64,000 nt of DNA from Stropharia rugosoannulata (lineage: Eukaryota > Basidiomycota > Agaricomycetes > Agaricales > Strophariaceae). The notes under the pieces were generated by a model. The model worked only from the letters and a program-made list of their open reading frames with translations, was not told the origin of the DNA and did not search any database. Location: assembly GCA_028532985.1 (NCBI GenBank), contig JANCIK010000011.1:2790001-2854000 (forward strand), read 5' to 3'. Position 1 is the first letter of the stretch. Each line of letters opens with the position of its first letter. The position numbers and the translations under genes were made by a program. This document shows, in pieces, positions 12,701 through 23,040 of the stretch.

Positions 12701-14068
12701 TCTACGCCAATTCTATGTCAAGTAGGGTATCAGCCGTACAGAATATTAGAAAGCGCAGTATATACTCACTCTGCGTTGACCGTAAGGTCGGTCGCGCCCG
12801 CATCATCACTTACACCAATATTTGCGGCGTCTACGCCAATTCTATGGTAAGTCAGACATCAGCCGTACAGACATTAGATAGCGTAGTATTTGGCACGTAC
12901 TCCGCATTTACCGCAAGGTCGCTCGCGCCCGCATCATCAATTACACCAGTAATTACACCAATATCTGCGGCGGCCTGCCTGAGAGAAGGGGTGGGAATGA
13001 GTTACAATATTAATATAATAAATGTTTAGCTATGCTTACAGATTCTCTTCGCCCTCCGTAGTCTCTCTTGGGCGCTTATGATATCGGTTCTCACTCTCAA
13101 ACTGCACCATCCCTCCGGTACTTTCCAAGTCAATGTCGGGACTAGGACGCTTGCTCAATGTGGTGCTGAAATCAGCCTTAATCTCGGGCCCTGCGTATGA
13201 ATCACCAAGCCCGTCCGATCTGACACTAAGTAAGTTTGAGGGTCAAACATTTGTAGCGAGTAAATCTCACCGTGCCCATGTCCCAGTCGCAATACAATTC
13301 ATCTCGACATCTGGCATGATTCCATTTCTGGGTGCGGTAGGAGGCAGAATGAAATTAAAGGGGTCAGTACCTGCATCGATCTCTTCAGTTTTGGTTCATT
13401 TGTGCAATAGAAAGAGTCTGCGTACCGTCTGGAGCACCAAAATAGGAATAATCAATCCCCAGGAAAGAAGAGTTCAAGACGGCACTGTGAGAAATGTAAG
13501 CCGTGAAAGGGTATCTCTGATGGATGTCGTAACTTACTCTGTTTGGCTTGTTCCATGTACAGGTGCAAGCAGAGGGTCCATTGGATTTACAGTACCTGGA
13601 TTCTCGGTATGTGCTCCAACGCTACAAAGAATGACAGATAAGCGTAAGTATAGGCCATAGGTACGACAATACACACAGCAAAGTGTCTCCAGTCCCATCG
13701 ACTGTCTGAAAAGGCGCTCCAGCAGTAGGATCTATGCCGTCCTTGCTCAGATGCTCGGCCACAAGCTCAGTCTTGAACTCGACGGAGCCACTTTGGGAAT
13801 TATACTGTTTCAAGTACAAAAGTGCTTTGTCAAGGCGTTCACGAGCTTTCTTCTTTTTGTCCACTGTGTATTCACTGTCACCATGTATACCAAATGAATT
13901 ATTTATGCACCTACAATCATGTGTTCTTTTACGACGGTATTGAGCCCACTCCTTCTCAGCCGTGTCAAGCTCAAGTTGTAAAAGACGTTTGACTTCTTCG
14001 GGGTGAGCATTCTGGACGACTTCACTCAAGGTCGCAGCCCCCAAGTGGCCAATGTTATTGGGTTCCAT
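9713..14068 (-). CDS. Unknown ~1,090-aa cargo protein with a repeated-exon array
   Basis: One continuous model of about 20 exons was spliced from ATG 14068 to the stop at 9713. Nearly every intron is 45-80 nt and phase 2. Order of parts: an N-terminal helical segment (HPEEVKRLLQLELDTAEKEW); linker exons with PPTAPRNGIMPD; an acidic/basic exon ending KRPRETTEGEENL; five 24-residue repeat exons (IGVDAANIGV...GASDLAVNA, 12384-12970); short acidic exons; a coiled-coil region (about 10461-11267, e.g. ARVDLAQKAYAKFFNQIT) ending in a basic patch; and a C-terminal ~230-residue globular domain joined at FR|DEALAC. I do not recognise the family. It diverges from the gene at 14458 across 389 bp. Confidence 0.65.
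12384..12970 (-). repeat. Exon-intron tandem array, 129/131-bp units in 260-bp pairs
   Basis: A block containing ATTTGCGGCG recurs at 12431, 12560, 12691 and 12820, with a variant near 12960. Spacings are 129, 131 and 129 bp. Units alternate between two types, so the larger repeat is 260 bp. On the minus strand each unit is a 72-nt exon plus a 57-59-nt intron with its own GT and AG. The exon length divides by three and all junctions are phase 2, so exon loss or gain keeps the frame. Type A reads ...VIDDAGASDLAVNA and type B reads ...VSDDAGATDLTVNA. Confidence 0.85.
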
Positions 14069-14457
14069 TCAGTATACAAACTCTTCAAAGGTTATAAATG
14101 TTATTCAATATTGACGGGACAGATATTCGACGTACTTAGCAGCGTTTTATCGTCAGAAGAGGGGAAAGGTGATATGCTACTGTAGAAATGCACAGAGTGT
14201 TACGTGGAGTGTCACTTGGAAGCGACACAGTGAGCCAACATATATGAATCGAGATAAGTAGATCAGACGAATCACGGTTGAAACACTCTGGCTACTGTCC
14301 ATGTGCACACGCGCTTGGCAAGGTCCGCTTCAACGCACATACATCTGAGATATATGAAGATCTAGATTCTAGATACTCTCCATAATCGATAAATAGCTCA
14401 AATCCTGAGGCGACTGCACAACTCCTTCTACTTTTCCCCCCGTTTTTCGTTCTGGAT
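14069..14457. promoter_or_regulatory. Divergent intergenic region, 389 bp
   Basis: It separates the start codons of two head-to-head cargo genes (14068 minus, 14458 plus) and probably carries both promoters. A pyrimidine-rich tract (CTTCTACTTTTCCCCCC) precedes the ATG at 14458. No other gene is seen. Confidence 0.4.
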
Positions 14458-15241
14458 ATGGATGGCACTGCTCAATCTGTGGATACTTTGGTATCTACAG
14501 ACCGTGCAGGTTCTGGCGACCGTCGTAGGTTCCAATGTACTGTGAATGCTCCTTGCTGACTTGCGCGATTTACCATAGCTGTCGTAGATTATTACTACTC
14601 TGTGCTCATTGGCCGTGCCCCTGGGATTTATCGCCAAGGGTAAGTCGTGATGTGACTCTCTATTGTACGGTATTACTGACTGCTGTCGCTATTCTTTGAT
14701 TTTCAGGTCTGATCTCAACGCAAACCTGAGTCATATCCCTGGCTCTGTCGTTGTGAGATTCTCCACGGAAGATGCTGCGCAACAGCACTATGCGTCGGCA
14801 CTGCAGTGTGGATCTGTTTACAAGGTTGAGCTAAAGGAGACGAGAGTTACATTGAGCCGCTCGACTCTCAGTGATGTACCTATGGGAGAAAATGGTCAGT
14901 ACATCACTCAAGTGTTTTTCCTACCAGAGTTAATTCTCTGCTGCTTAAGGTCTCGATAATACTCCGCTTTCTCATCGGTGGTACAGCATAACGGTTGGCC
15001 GTCAACCAGGCGTCTACAATGGCTCGTATGTATCCAATAGATTCTGTATAAATCATTCTATCACTAAATGTCATTTTGGATTGCTAGGGGTAGTACCGCG
15101 CTGAATATTCTCAATATTCGTGGTTCGCGATGTGCTAAATTCTCCACTCGTGACGCCGCCGTCGCAGACTTCATGTCTTGCTTGGATGCTGGACAGGTTT
15201 CCCGGGTCAGCTATGTCCATGAGCGATATGTTCTTACGTGA
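14458..15241 (+). CDS. Tandem RNase H1 N-terminal (Cauli_VI-like) domain protein, 170 aa
   Basis: Five exons keep frame: 14458-14524, 14579-14639, 14707-14898, 14987-15025 and 15088-15241. Domain 1 (about residues 25-85) reads DYYYSVLIGRAPGIYRQG, then VVRFSTEDAAQQHYASAL and a GSVYKVEL strand. Domain 2 repeats the pattern as ITVGRQPGVYNG, CAKFSTRDAAVADF and GQVSRVSYV. The GRxPG(I/V)Y loop followed by F(S/K)(T)xxxA is the signature of the RNA:DNA-hybrid-binding N-terminal domain of RNase H1, also found in caulimovirus protein VI. The usual tryptophan after the loop is missing, so hybrid binding is not certain. There is no RNase H catalytic domain. A related gene lies at 18087-19179. Confidence 0.65.
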
Positions 15242-15471
15242 CCTTAAGTACTTGTTCCCATATAGTAATGGTAGTGATATGTAGAGATATATATGGGGCA
15301 TATAATTAAATTGTAAAACACACGCGCATGCGGTCATGGCCGTACATCAAGGGATCTTGCAGTTGAAGTTGTGGTGTATTTGTACATATTGTTCCTCTAC
15401 TCGTAAATCTATTATCGGCAGTGTGAGGCTTTCTTATACCCAAATCTTTCTGTACATTCTTCCTAAAGATC

Positions 15472-16707
15472 ATGGGAAGACAGAAAGCATCAACGAAACC
15501 ATTGGCCCAAGTCAGGCCAAAGTATCCTATTGGTGCTGATGGCTTAAACCGGAATCAACGGTATTATCAAAAAAAAAAGCAGAAAGAAAAAGAGAGGGAG
15601 GTGCGTTCCCATAGATTGACTTGGATTATCGCATTTTTGTGACACAAACAACGCAGGAAAGAATAGCGGTAATTCCCAACATGCTTTGGTATACTCCATG
15701 TTAATAATTGACTATCAATCTACACTACGTAGGATATACTATCACGTACTAATAGTGGCGACATGAATTCGGCTAAATGTGTATCTACGGTACTGAATCC
15801 ATATCTATTTTACATTTGCTACTGACATATCTTGACCCAGAGGAACATTGCGGACCCTGGTCAATATACACTAAAGCCAGTTCTATTTGACGAAGACTGG
15901 GATGACTCAGACGTACTTGGTACACCTTCCCCAGAACCCAGGCCGGGAGCTAGTCAAAAAAAATATTCATTGCACTCACATCTATCGAGGGAGGGATCAT
16001 CTCCACCTAGCCAGAGTGCCTCTGCAGGTCTACCACAGGAGGTGCCAGCCAATACCCATGAACCAAGACCAGTCAGTGCGGGCCTTGCTAATACAGCCGT
16101 ACGTACCCATTGACCATCCTCTGAGCACTATTAAACTTCTCATAATTCTCTTCGACAGACTATTCATATTGGCCCCCAGAATAGTCATAACATGGGTATC
16201 GAAAATGGACAAGCGCCTTCAATTTCAATGACAAAGTGGGTTCCACCAAAGGTTCTGAATGATCCTGAACTCGGGGGTGAAGCCAATCAGATTCTTTCGG
16301 ACGAGTTTCGCACCTACAAGAACTTTTTGCAAGTGCGTAAGCTCATTCAGAAATGGACAATGTCATTTGGCGGCATGGACAATTGGCCGACTGCGCTAGA
16401 GGCTCAGTTCCAATCTGCAAAGGTCAAGGGTACAGAGGCCCTTAGGGAATTTCATCACAAGCTATTTGAACTCGAAGCAACTGGACGGGAATTCTTAGGC
16501 TCATTGACACTCAATACATATGCGCTCCCGCAAAACATCGCCGCAGTCAAGCATCTCTGGAATCTTCAACAGGAACAAGTCATGGTCGTCTGTAGGGGAG
16601 TGACCATTCTTGAGCTCTGCGCATCAACCGTAGAGAACTCAATGTTTTCACTTGGTGCTGGGGAATATGCTCGGTCGGCCTTTCGCGAACTTCACCAGTA
16701 CTCATAA
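15472..16707 (+). CDS. Unknown cargo protein, 339 aa
   Basis: Five exons stay in frame: 15472-15600, 15662-15688, 15733-15789, 15841-16098 and 16159-16707. The start MGRQKASTKPLAQ opens a strongly basic segment (YYQKKKQKEKERE) that could be a nuclear localisation or DNA-contact region. A disordered middle rich in P and S follows, with an acidic patch (FDEDWDDSD). The C-terminal ~180 residues look globular and helical (NQILSDEFRTYKNFLQVRKL; LREFHHKLFELEATG) and end HQYS-stop. No known domain is recognised. It lies co-directionally downstream of the tandem Cauli_VI-like gene. The intron 1 acceptor (AAAG) is unusual and was chosen because it alone preserves the frame. Confidence 0.6.
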
Positions 16708-18086
16708 GGATTTGACAGGCTGCGCTGTAGTCATCCAGCAGTTACATCTACATTTTAACAGCCTTTTTTCTCATATAATTTCAGTATCAGTAATAATATG
16801 GAATCAACAGGGAGAATTTGGACAAGTAAGAATGTATCCCAATAGTCATTATGACGATTAAGATGATTGTGTGATCAATTTAGACGATCATTCTGATGCA
16901 TTATGATGCTGTGATACCGTCATTCTGATTACTGTGACATTTGTATACTTGCTGCTGCACCATTCAACCGTGTTCTCGAATTGTGTCGGCTTCATGGAAC
17001 CACTAGCTACAAATCCACAGTACAGTTATAAGTATCACACATCAAATGTAACAGAGGGTCACTCCCACAATTAAGTGCCCGAGTGTAAAACTAGGCTGCG
17101 CTGAGACTCATGTATCAGAGTGCGCGAATGTCGAAAATACTAATTGGACTACAACAGCATATGTCAAAACTTACATAGGGCCTGACTATATGACACACAG
17201 AGAAAAGGTACACAGAGTGCACAGTTGTGACATACATAATAGGCGCCCGAGCATGGAACAGAGGTACTGCACATGGTGGGCAGATTGCCATACAAGACGC
17301 TCAATATATTCTGTGCATAGTCTCAACCTTCCTGACCGATAGGATGGTCACTCCTTTTATTGATCTCTGTCTGTCCTGAGACTTATAAAGGGTTCACAGA
17401 CGTTGAAAATACCAAAGGGGTCGCGAGAGCATACGTCAAAAATTACAGAGGGACCGCCACACAAATAATGGACGCCCAAGTATAATAGTCGGTTATGCTA
17501 AACTATCACTACATGACCCACACAGAGGACATACACAGAGTGGTCTTAAACGTACTCTCATCCTGTCATTTTGCCCTGTGACTTATACAGGGTGCATATA
17601 TGCCGAAAACACCAAAGGGGTCGCAATAGCATACGTCAGAAATTACAGAGGGACCACCACACATAAAAGCACAGACAACATACACAGAGTGCACAATTGC
17701 GACGTATATATCAAACCCCGTGGATGAAATAGATTTGCTGCACACGGGTGGACGAGTGCATTGTTCATCATTGACATGTGCAACACACTGAACATGCTCT
17801 GAATTAGGTTCACTAGCTACGGAAACAAAGTGTACAATCTCGACACACATAGTAGGCGCTAGCATTAAAAATTACAATATTCTACCGTGGCGTGTTTATG
17901 CGCACTTGTGTGCATCATGCCTGTCTTCGTACGAGAAACTCAGATCTGTGGTCCCATCTACACATGTTGCTCACATTTTATATACTACCCAATCTTTAGT
18001 TTACAGCTCTTTGTACGTAGTCATATTCAAACTGTGCATGTGTTGCATAGATCAATCTCAGTTTAATAGTAGAAACACAGGTCTGA
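16708..18086. repeat. Noncoding region with degenerate ~200-bp repeats
   Basis: No gene is supported. Related blocks start near 17097, 17371 and 17572; the last two share CCAAAGGGGTCGC, CATACGTCA and AATTACAGAGGGACC in the same order about 200 bp apart. The blocks also repeat TACACAGAGTGCAC and CGACATACATA. The unit near 17590 contains ACAGGGTGCA, one base from the terminal decamer of the element, so these may be internal relatives of the transposase sites. 16800-17000 and 17900-18086 hold nothing else that I can name. Confidence 0.6.
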
Positions 18087-19179
18087 TTACAGGTCCTGTT
18101 GGGGACATACATCAGGAAAGTCCTCCTCCGACATATGTTCAGTAATCTCCGCAATAGACACACGTATGACTCTTCCTACAACTAATGCCCTAAGAAAGTA
18201 CCTTATAGCATCTCGACGGTGTCTGAATGTCGAGCGCTCGCCGCCGTTTACTCGAAACACATTCGCGTCTATGTTATAATCGGATCTGGAAAAAATGTCA
18301 ATAAAACTCTGAAGAGATAAAGAAGTCAGTTACCATACCCTGTCATGAAAACTCCGGGAATGCGTCCAACAGTCACGGCGGTCCACCACTCTGGACCACC
18401 TGGGCCGTAATCTACAGAAAAATATGATTAGAATGACAGAATAAGCTGTCTGAATAAGTGTTACCTTCGTCAATATGAATATTTCTGTCATACTCATTGA
18501 CGGTTTCCCGACGTACATGAGTACGCTTGCATTTTACGTTCCCACGTTGAAGCGCAGTGTGGAACACATTTTTTGCAGCGGAGAAACTCCCGTATATGAC
18601 TGGGTCACTTTGGCCCAAAGCATCGACTGGATGGCCTTGGTCAGGTTCCCTGATACCACCCATAACCTAATCAGTTCCAAAACTGTATGTAATGATAGAC
18701 GTACAATGACTGGGACCTACCCTACATCATAGATGCCAGGATACTTCCCCACAAGGACAACTTTGTAGCACCGAGAGGGAATAATGGTATTGGGATCTCC
18801 AAAATACCAAGTTCTATTTGTCCGACGCCTCCCATAATTGATAACAAAGTCACTGGAGCGACCAGGGCACCGAAACCGGAGCGTGATACCTGATTGAAGA
18901 CAGGATTAGCACAAGTTGATGATCGCATGAATAAGGATTAAAACAGTACACTTGGTTGAGAAGAACCTCTTACGTCGTCCCAAGTCAATTAGAAACTGGT
19001 ACTCCTGTATTTCAAGCGGTCCTGCCTACGTCAATGAAAGGGTAAGTATAATTTAAGGCAACCATACCTGTCCGAATATCTGACTCGGTAGGGGGGTGTC
19101 TCTCTTTGTAAAAGGAATCGATACGCAAGATAGTATCTCCAGAGGCAGTAATGCGTACTTTGGATGAGCACGAAGTCAT
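18087..19179 (-). CDS. Tandem RNase H1 N-terminal (Cauli_VI-like) domain protein, second copy
   Basis: Minus-strand gene from ATG 19179 (MTSCSSKVRITAS) to the stop at 18087, with at least six exons. After a ~110-residue N-terminal region, domain 1 reads CYKVVLVGKYPGIYDV, crosses an intron, and continues to IYGSFSAAKNVFHTALQRGN. Domain 2 reads WWTAVTVGRIPGVFMTG, then after an intron SDYNIDANVFRVNGG, STFRHRRDAIRYFLRAL and GRVIRV. Both domains have the loop and the F...A helix of the RNase H1 hybrid-binding fold, in the same tandem layout as the protein at 14458-15241, but with a longer N-terminus. No nuclease domain is present. It is probably a diverged duplicate kept in the same element. Confidence 0.6.
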
Positions 19180-20147
19180 GCTAAGGAGAATAACGAAGAA
19201 GTGAGCTCGGACTGTCACCTCTGGCTGTCACTGTTCATAGCAGATCTACAATCATACATACGTAATGTTACATCTAACCAGTGGTAGATCTCAGCATGGT
19301 TACACTCAGGTCGTATTAGTATCTGATGGACAGGGAGATGCTGACAATGTAGCATAAGCGTCTGTGTGCGGCATACATATTCCCCATGCGGCATATGCCG
19401 GCATGTTAAACCACCAGCAACCAGTGCATAAGTGAGGACTACTACGTATCTGTAGAGCCACAGTGTATGATGTGAGTTCCTCAAATAGTATGTACATGGG
19501 CACAGACGAATCATCTGAAACACAGTCATGACATCAGAACTTTGAAATACGTGCGGAGTTTGTGCATCTCCGCTTGCTCATGAATAGTACATTTCTCTGT
19601 TATCTGCAGTCGCACATGCGACACAAGCGAGATTTGCTTGGCCATAGTTGGTCTATTGCTCCCTATTCCAGTGAACTCAGTCACAGTTTAACTAGCTTCT
19701 GTATCCCTTCCTACGACAGGTTGTTCTACATTGCAGCATGCCGGGCCAGTGAGGTGTAATAATAATCCTTCTGGCCTTCCTGAGCAGGTCTGGGTGCTCT
19801 GTTGCTCGTGGGATATGTATGCTCCACAGATACCCTGGGTCGAATAATGGAAATCAAATTTGTCTACTGCAGCACGCGGCAGTTTCATTCAATTAGATCA
19901 CGGACCATGGTACATTTATCCATTTGATACACGGCCTTAAGTGGCCTACAACAACCATGGTAGGGGCTGAGAGAGTCTGGAAGGGGTTGAAGCTCGGACA
20001 AGATTACAGTTAAACATATGCCCCGATCTCTCCGATTTCTTACAGATCACAGATCGCAGAACGATGATTTAGGCTGAATCACACACAAGCAATGCTCACT
20101 GAGGCAATTAAGAACTACATGTCAATACCAATAACAAACACGTTACC
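19180..20147. other. Gene-poor stretch inside the element, ~970 bp
   Basis: Short frames on both strands (for example 19215-19529 and 19688-19888, minus) have no recognisable domains and no consistent splicing. CATATGCCG/CGGCATATG sequences near 19370-19400 form a small inverted repeat. I see nothing else here. Confidence 0.4.
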
Positions 20148-21751
20148 CTACCCTAGATGATCAGTATAGCGCCCCCGTTCCAATTCCTCTATCTTTCTCT
20201 GCGCTTCGGCAAGCTGTACCTCCAATGCCCGATTTTTCTCCTTCTCCTCTTTGAGTTTTTTCTCTCGTTGAACCGCGTCTCTACGCCTTGCCTTGAGGAG
20301 CTCGGTAATTTGCCCATTGAAGGTATTCACATTCTGTTGGGACCACTTAGGATCTTCCTGAATAAGACGCGGAGATGTATAGTGAATGGTCGGCTGCCTC
20401 GCAGAGACATGCTGAGCACCAACAAAAAGCCAGCATGATGTCGATACCGAGACATCCTCACACTATTTGATATTATTCTGCAGTTACTAATAGGGCAGAG
20501 GTGGCTCGGTAATATGACTAACCTTTTCAATAATCGCATTCATCATCTTTAAGAACTTCGTACTCGCGACGCTCTGATCATGTATAAGCTCTGGTTTACG
20601 ATGACGTCTGACGACCTCTGGGAATAAATAGTTAGTCCTTAGAACCGAGATAAAATACTGTGCCCACTGTGAATCCTGTTGCCGCGCATCGCTCCTTCAA
20701 CATGTCCATATAACGGATTGGTTTCATTGGCGCGAATACGAGACGAAGTTAACTCTTTGGCTCCTAGATGCAGGACACATTAGTTCACGAAATGAAACAG
20801 TCAACAAGTAGGCACTTTACATACCAACATGAACACGCATGCGAGCAAGAGGAGAAGACTCTGCATCGCTGCTTGTTTGAAAGTTGGGTGAAGTAATAGG
20901 GCTCGACAACTGTGTCGGGGCAGACTGGAATAGGTCATCAATGAACTCGTTGGTGGAGGATCCTTGGCCAAAGTAGAAGAAAAGAGCGTCAGTGAGTGAA
21001 AGAAGGCAGCAGTACTAGCATGACATACCACTAAATGGCGAACTGCTAGTGTTCTGTAACAGGCGAGGGTCGATCATCCTCTCATCAATGTGGTTACTTG
21101 TACGGCTTCCGTGAGTGGGTGTTGAATAAAGATCTTCAGGTGAAATTTCTGAAGGCGGAGCGGAACTGGACAATGGTTGACAGTCATTTGGAGATAGAGT
21201 TCCATTCACAATGGGTGCTGTAGAGTAATCTGGTATTGCTTCGAGCTCCTGGTCATGACATTTTCATGTACAAAGCTCATAATATGATATGGTGCCGACT
21301 TACATTTCTTACAGCCGTCTCGCGCAAGTAATCCTGGCCCTTCTTTGAATGCATACATTGCGAAAGCAAAGGTCTCCCTGTACACATTCTACATCGCCTA
21401 GGCGACCTCGTGGCCTGACGTGCCGCAGTGACCTTCTATACATGTTATAAGTATCGTCACACTGTTTCTGTCATAAAAGAATTCTTCTAACCTTTTGTAC
21501 ACTTTTTGCACTGCGTCCCGTACTACTCCGCATCTAGGTCGGTAAGAAAATGTTCAGATACTCATTACAATCTGGATAGTATGTAAACCTACATGTCGGA
21601 TGTTGGGTGGAGTAATAGGACCTGGAGCATGGTATTCTGGCGCCTTCGATTTTTTCGTTCCGTGTGTTGGACACTCTGCTCTCAGCGGTTTGTCTGGACA
21701 CTTCTGACACCTCTGCGGAGCTCTTTTACGAGACTTAACGGGGCTGGGCAT
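20148..21751 (-). CDS. Coiled-coil protein with duplicated CxxC...CxxH clusters
   Basis: Minus-strand multi-exon gene from ATG 21751 (MPSPVKSRKRAP). Two short Cys/His clusters follow the same plan: RCQKCPDKPLRAECPTHG in exon 1 and RRCRMCTGRPLLSQCMHSK in the third exon. Each has C-x2-C, then PL, then C-x2-H, as in a small zinc-binding knuckle. Next come serine-rich disordered exons (about 20800-21240, e.g. SSPITSPNFQTSSDAESS), then KELTSSRIRANETNPLYGH and SVASTKFLKMMNAIIEK. The gene ends in a long charged coiled coil (REKKLKEEKEKNRALEVQL) at the stop near 20148. Nuclear DNA or RNA binding through the clusters with dimerisation through the coil is plausible but inferred. Confidence 0.6.
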
Positions 21752-22090
21752 GAGGATGAATTCGGAAAAACGTCGACGTAAGGCAAGGGAATAAACTGTG
21801 TATGGGTTTTATGTACCTGTACGGAAGGTTGTGTGAACAAACATGTTTCAACATGCTTACTGGTCGTTCCAACAGTGAATAATATCTCGCACAGTGTTGT
21901 ACTGAAGCCGTGATAGTGTGAATCTGTACAGTATCAAGGCACCAGCTACAGTGTTAGATGAGCGTAATATCACGTACGACACAGTGCACGAGCACTGTGG
22001 TATATCTCACCCCTGATGATATGTTGGTGGGAAAAATATAAGGCGGCATATCGGTTGGACTAGGCTTGGGCGAAGTCATTGACCACAACA
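21752..22090. other. Intergenic with CACTGT-type motifs
   Basis: About 340 bp separates divergent genes. It contains several CACAGTGTTG, ACAGTATCA, ACAGTGCACGAGCACTGTGGTAT-type half-sites of the element's subterminal motif, so the motif may also act at this promoter. No gene is seen. Confidence 0.45.
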
Positions 22091-22618
22091 ATGAGCACCC
22101 AGCAGGAACATGTATCCGGTCACAATGTCTGTGGAAGTCCTGAATGCAGAAGAGCAACTTGTAATGTCTTTGATAGCTATGTGCCATTATATATCTATTA
22201 CGGAGTAAGTTATTGATTGTCTTTTTATGCCCGCTAACTCATTTTATGCGCTCAGAACAAGAAGGAGCTGCCACTGAACTGGCTGGGTCGCCTTCAAAAC
22301 GGAAAGTTTTACTACAATCAAGATGCTTATTTGTGTCATCTCACCGAAACCGACAACCATTCATTATCAATCTATTTATGCGACTCCGAGCCTCACTGGC
22401 AGCCATTTTGCCTTGATGCCGCAATCACCATGACCTTGAGCCATTCACCTATTATCCTTCGTTGGTCTACTCTTCAAGACAGCGATTGTTTTGGCATCAA
22501 GCATTTCATCCGCAAGATACATCAGCATTACACGTGGTGCCCAATGCCCGAGTGCTACATGGAGCCTGATGAAGAGACGTCATCAAGCGATGACTCTTAT
22601 AGCAATGACAACGAGTGA
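22091..22618 (+). CDS. Small Cys-containing cargo protein A, 158 aa
   Basis: Two exons, 22091-22204 and 22256-22618, joined at phase 0. The start is MSTQQEHVSGHN. A cysteine knuckle VCGSPECRRATC is followed by DSYVPLYIYYG at the splice junction. The second exon begins KKELPLNWLGRLQNGKFYYN and later has DSDCFGIKHFIRKIHQHYTW, CPMPECYM and an acidic Ser/Asp tail. The cargo protein at 26682-27264 shares the intron position, the knuckle and most of these blocks, so the pair are paralogs flanking the KDZ gene. I recognise no named domain. Confidence 0.75.
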
Positions 22619-23040
22619 TAGAAGGTCATGGGATGGTAAGGAGTGGGAGTCCCAGGTCCGTTGACTGCCGCCATATTGTCTCTGTTGCGTAGAACTCTTG
22701 TACATAGTTCACACTGTCTAGTCTCATACCCATCCATTTCCGTGGAAATGTGTTCTTCTTGAGATTTTTGACGGCGAGCACTGCCTTGAAGACTCCGCCC
22801 ATCAGTTTACTAATTGTGCGCCATTCTCACGGAATTTCCGAAAGCGACAGCGCCCAGAAAGGCTGGGTATGAGACTAACACTGTCTTACAGCACAGTAAT
22901 AATTAACTCACTGTGAATATCTACTGTGCCCTGCTACAGCTGCGGCTGCACGTGTTACCTCGGCCGTTGAACATTGAGTGCGTATCAAACATGCGAAGCT
23001 GCTTGACAAATGTCTAGGAGAGGTATGTTCTACTTCTGCT
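22619..23040. other. Convergent intergenic, 420 bp
   Basis: This lies between the stop of cargo protein A (plus) and the stop of the KDZ transposase gene (minus). It contains CACAGTAATAATTAACTCACTGTGAATATCTACTGTG near 22890-22930, another cluster of the CACTGTG motif. No gene is seen. Confidence 0.45.

Noticed and set aside
12204..13029. Plus-strand repeated frames over the exon array
   Set aside because: They are the antisense shadow of the minus-strand exon array, which splices in frame.
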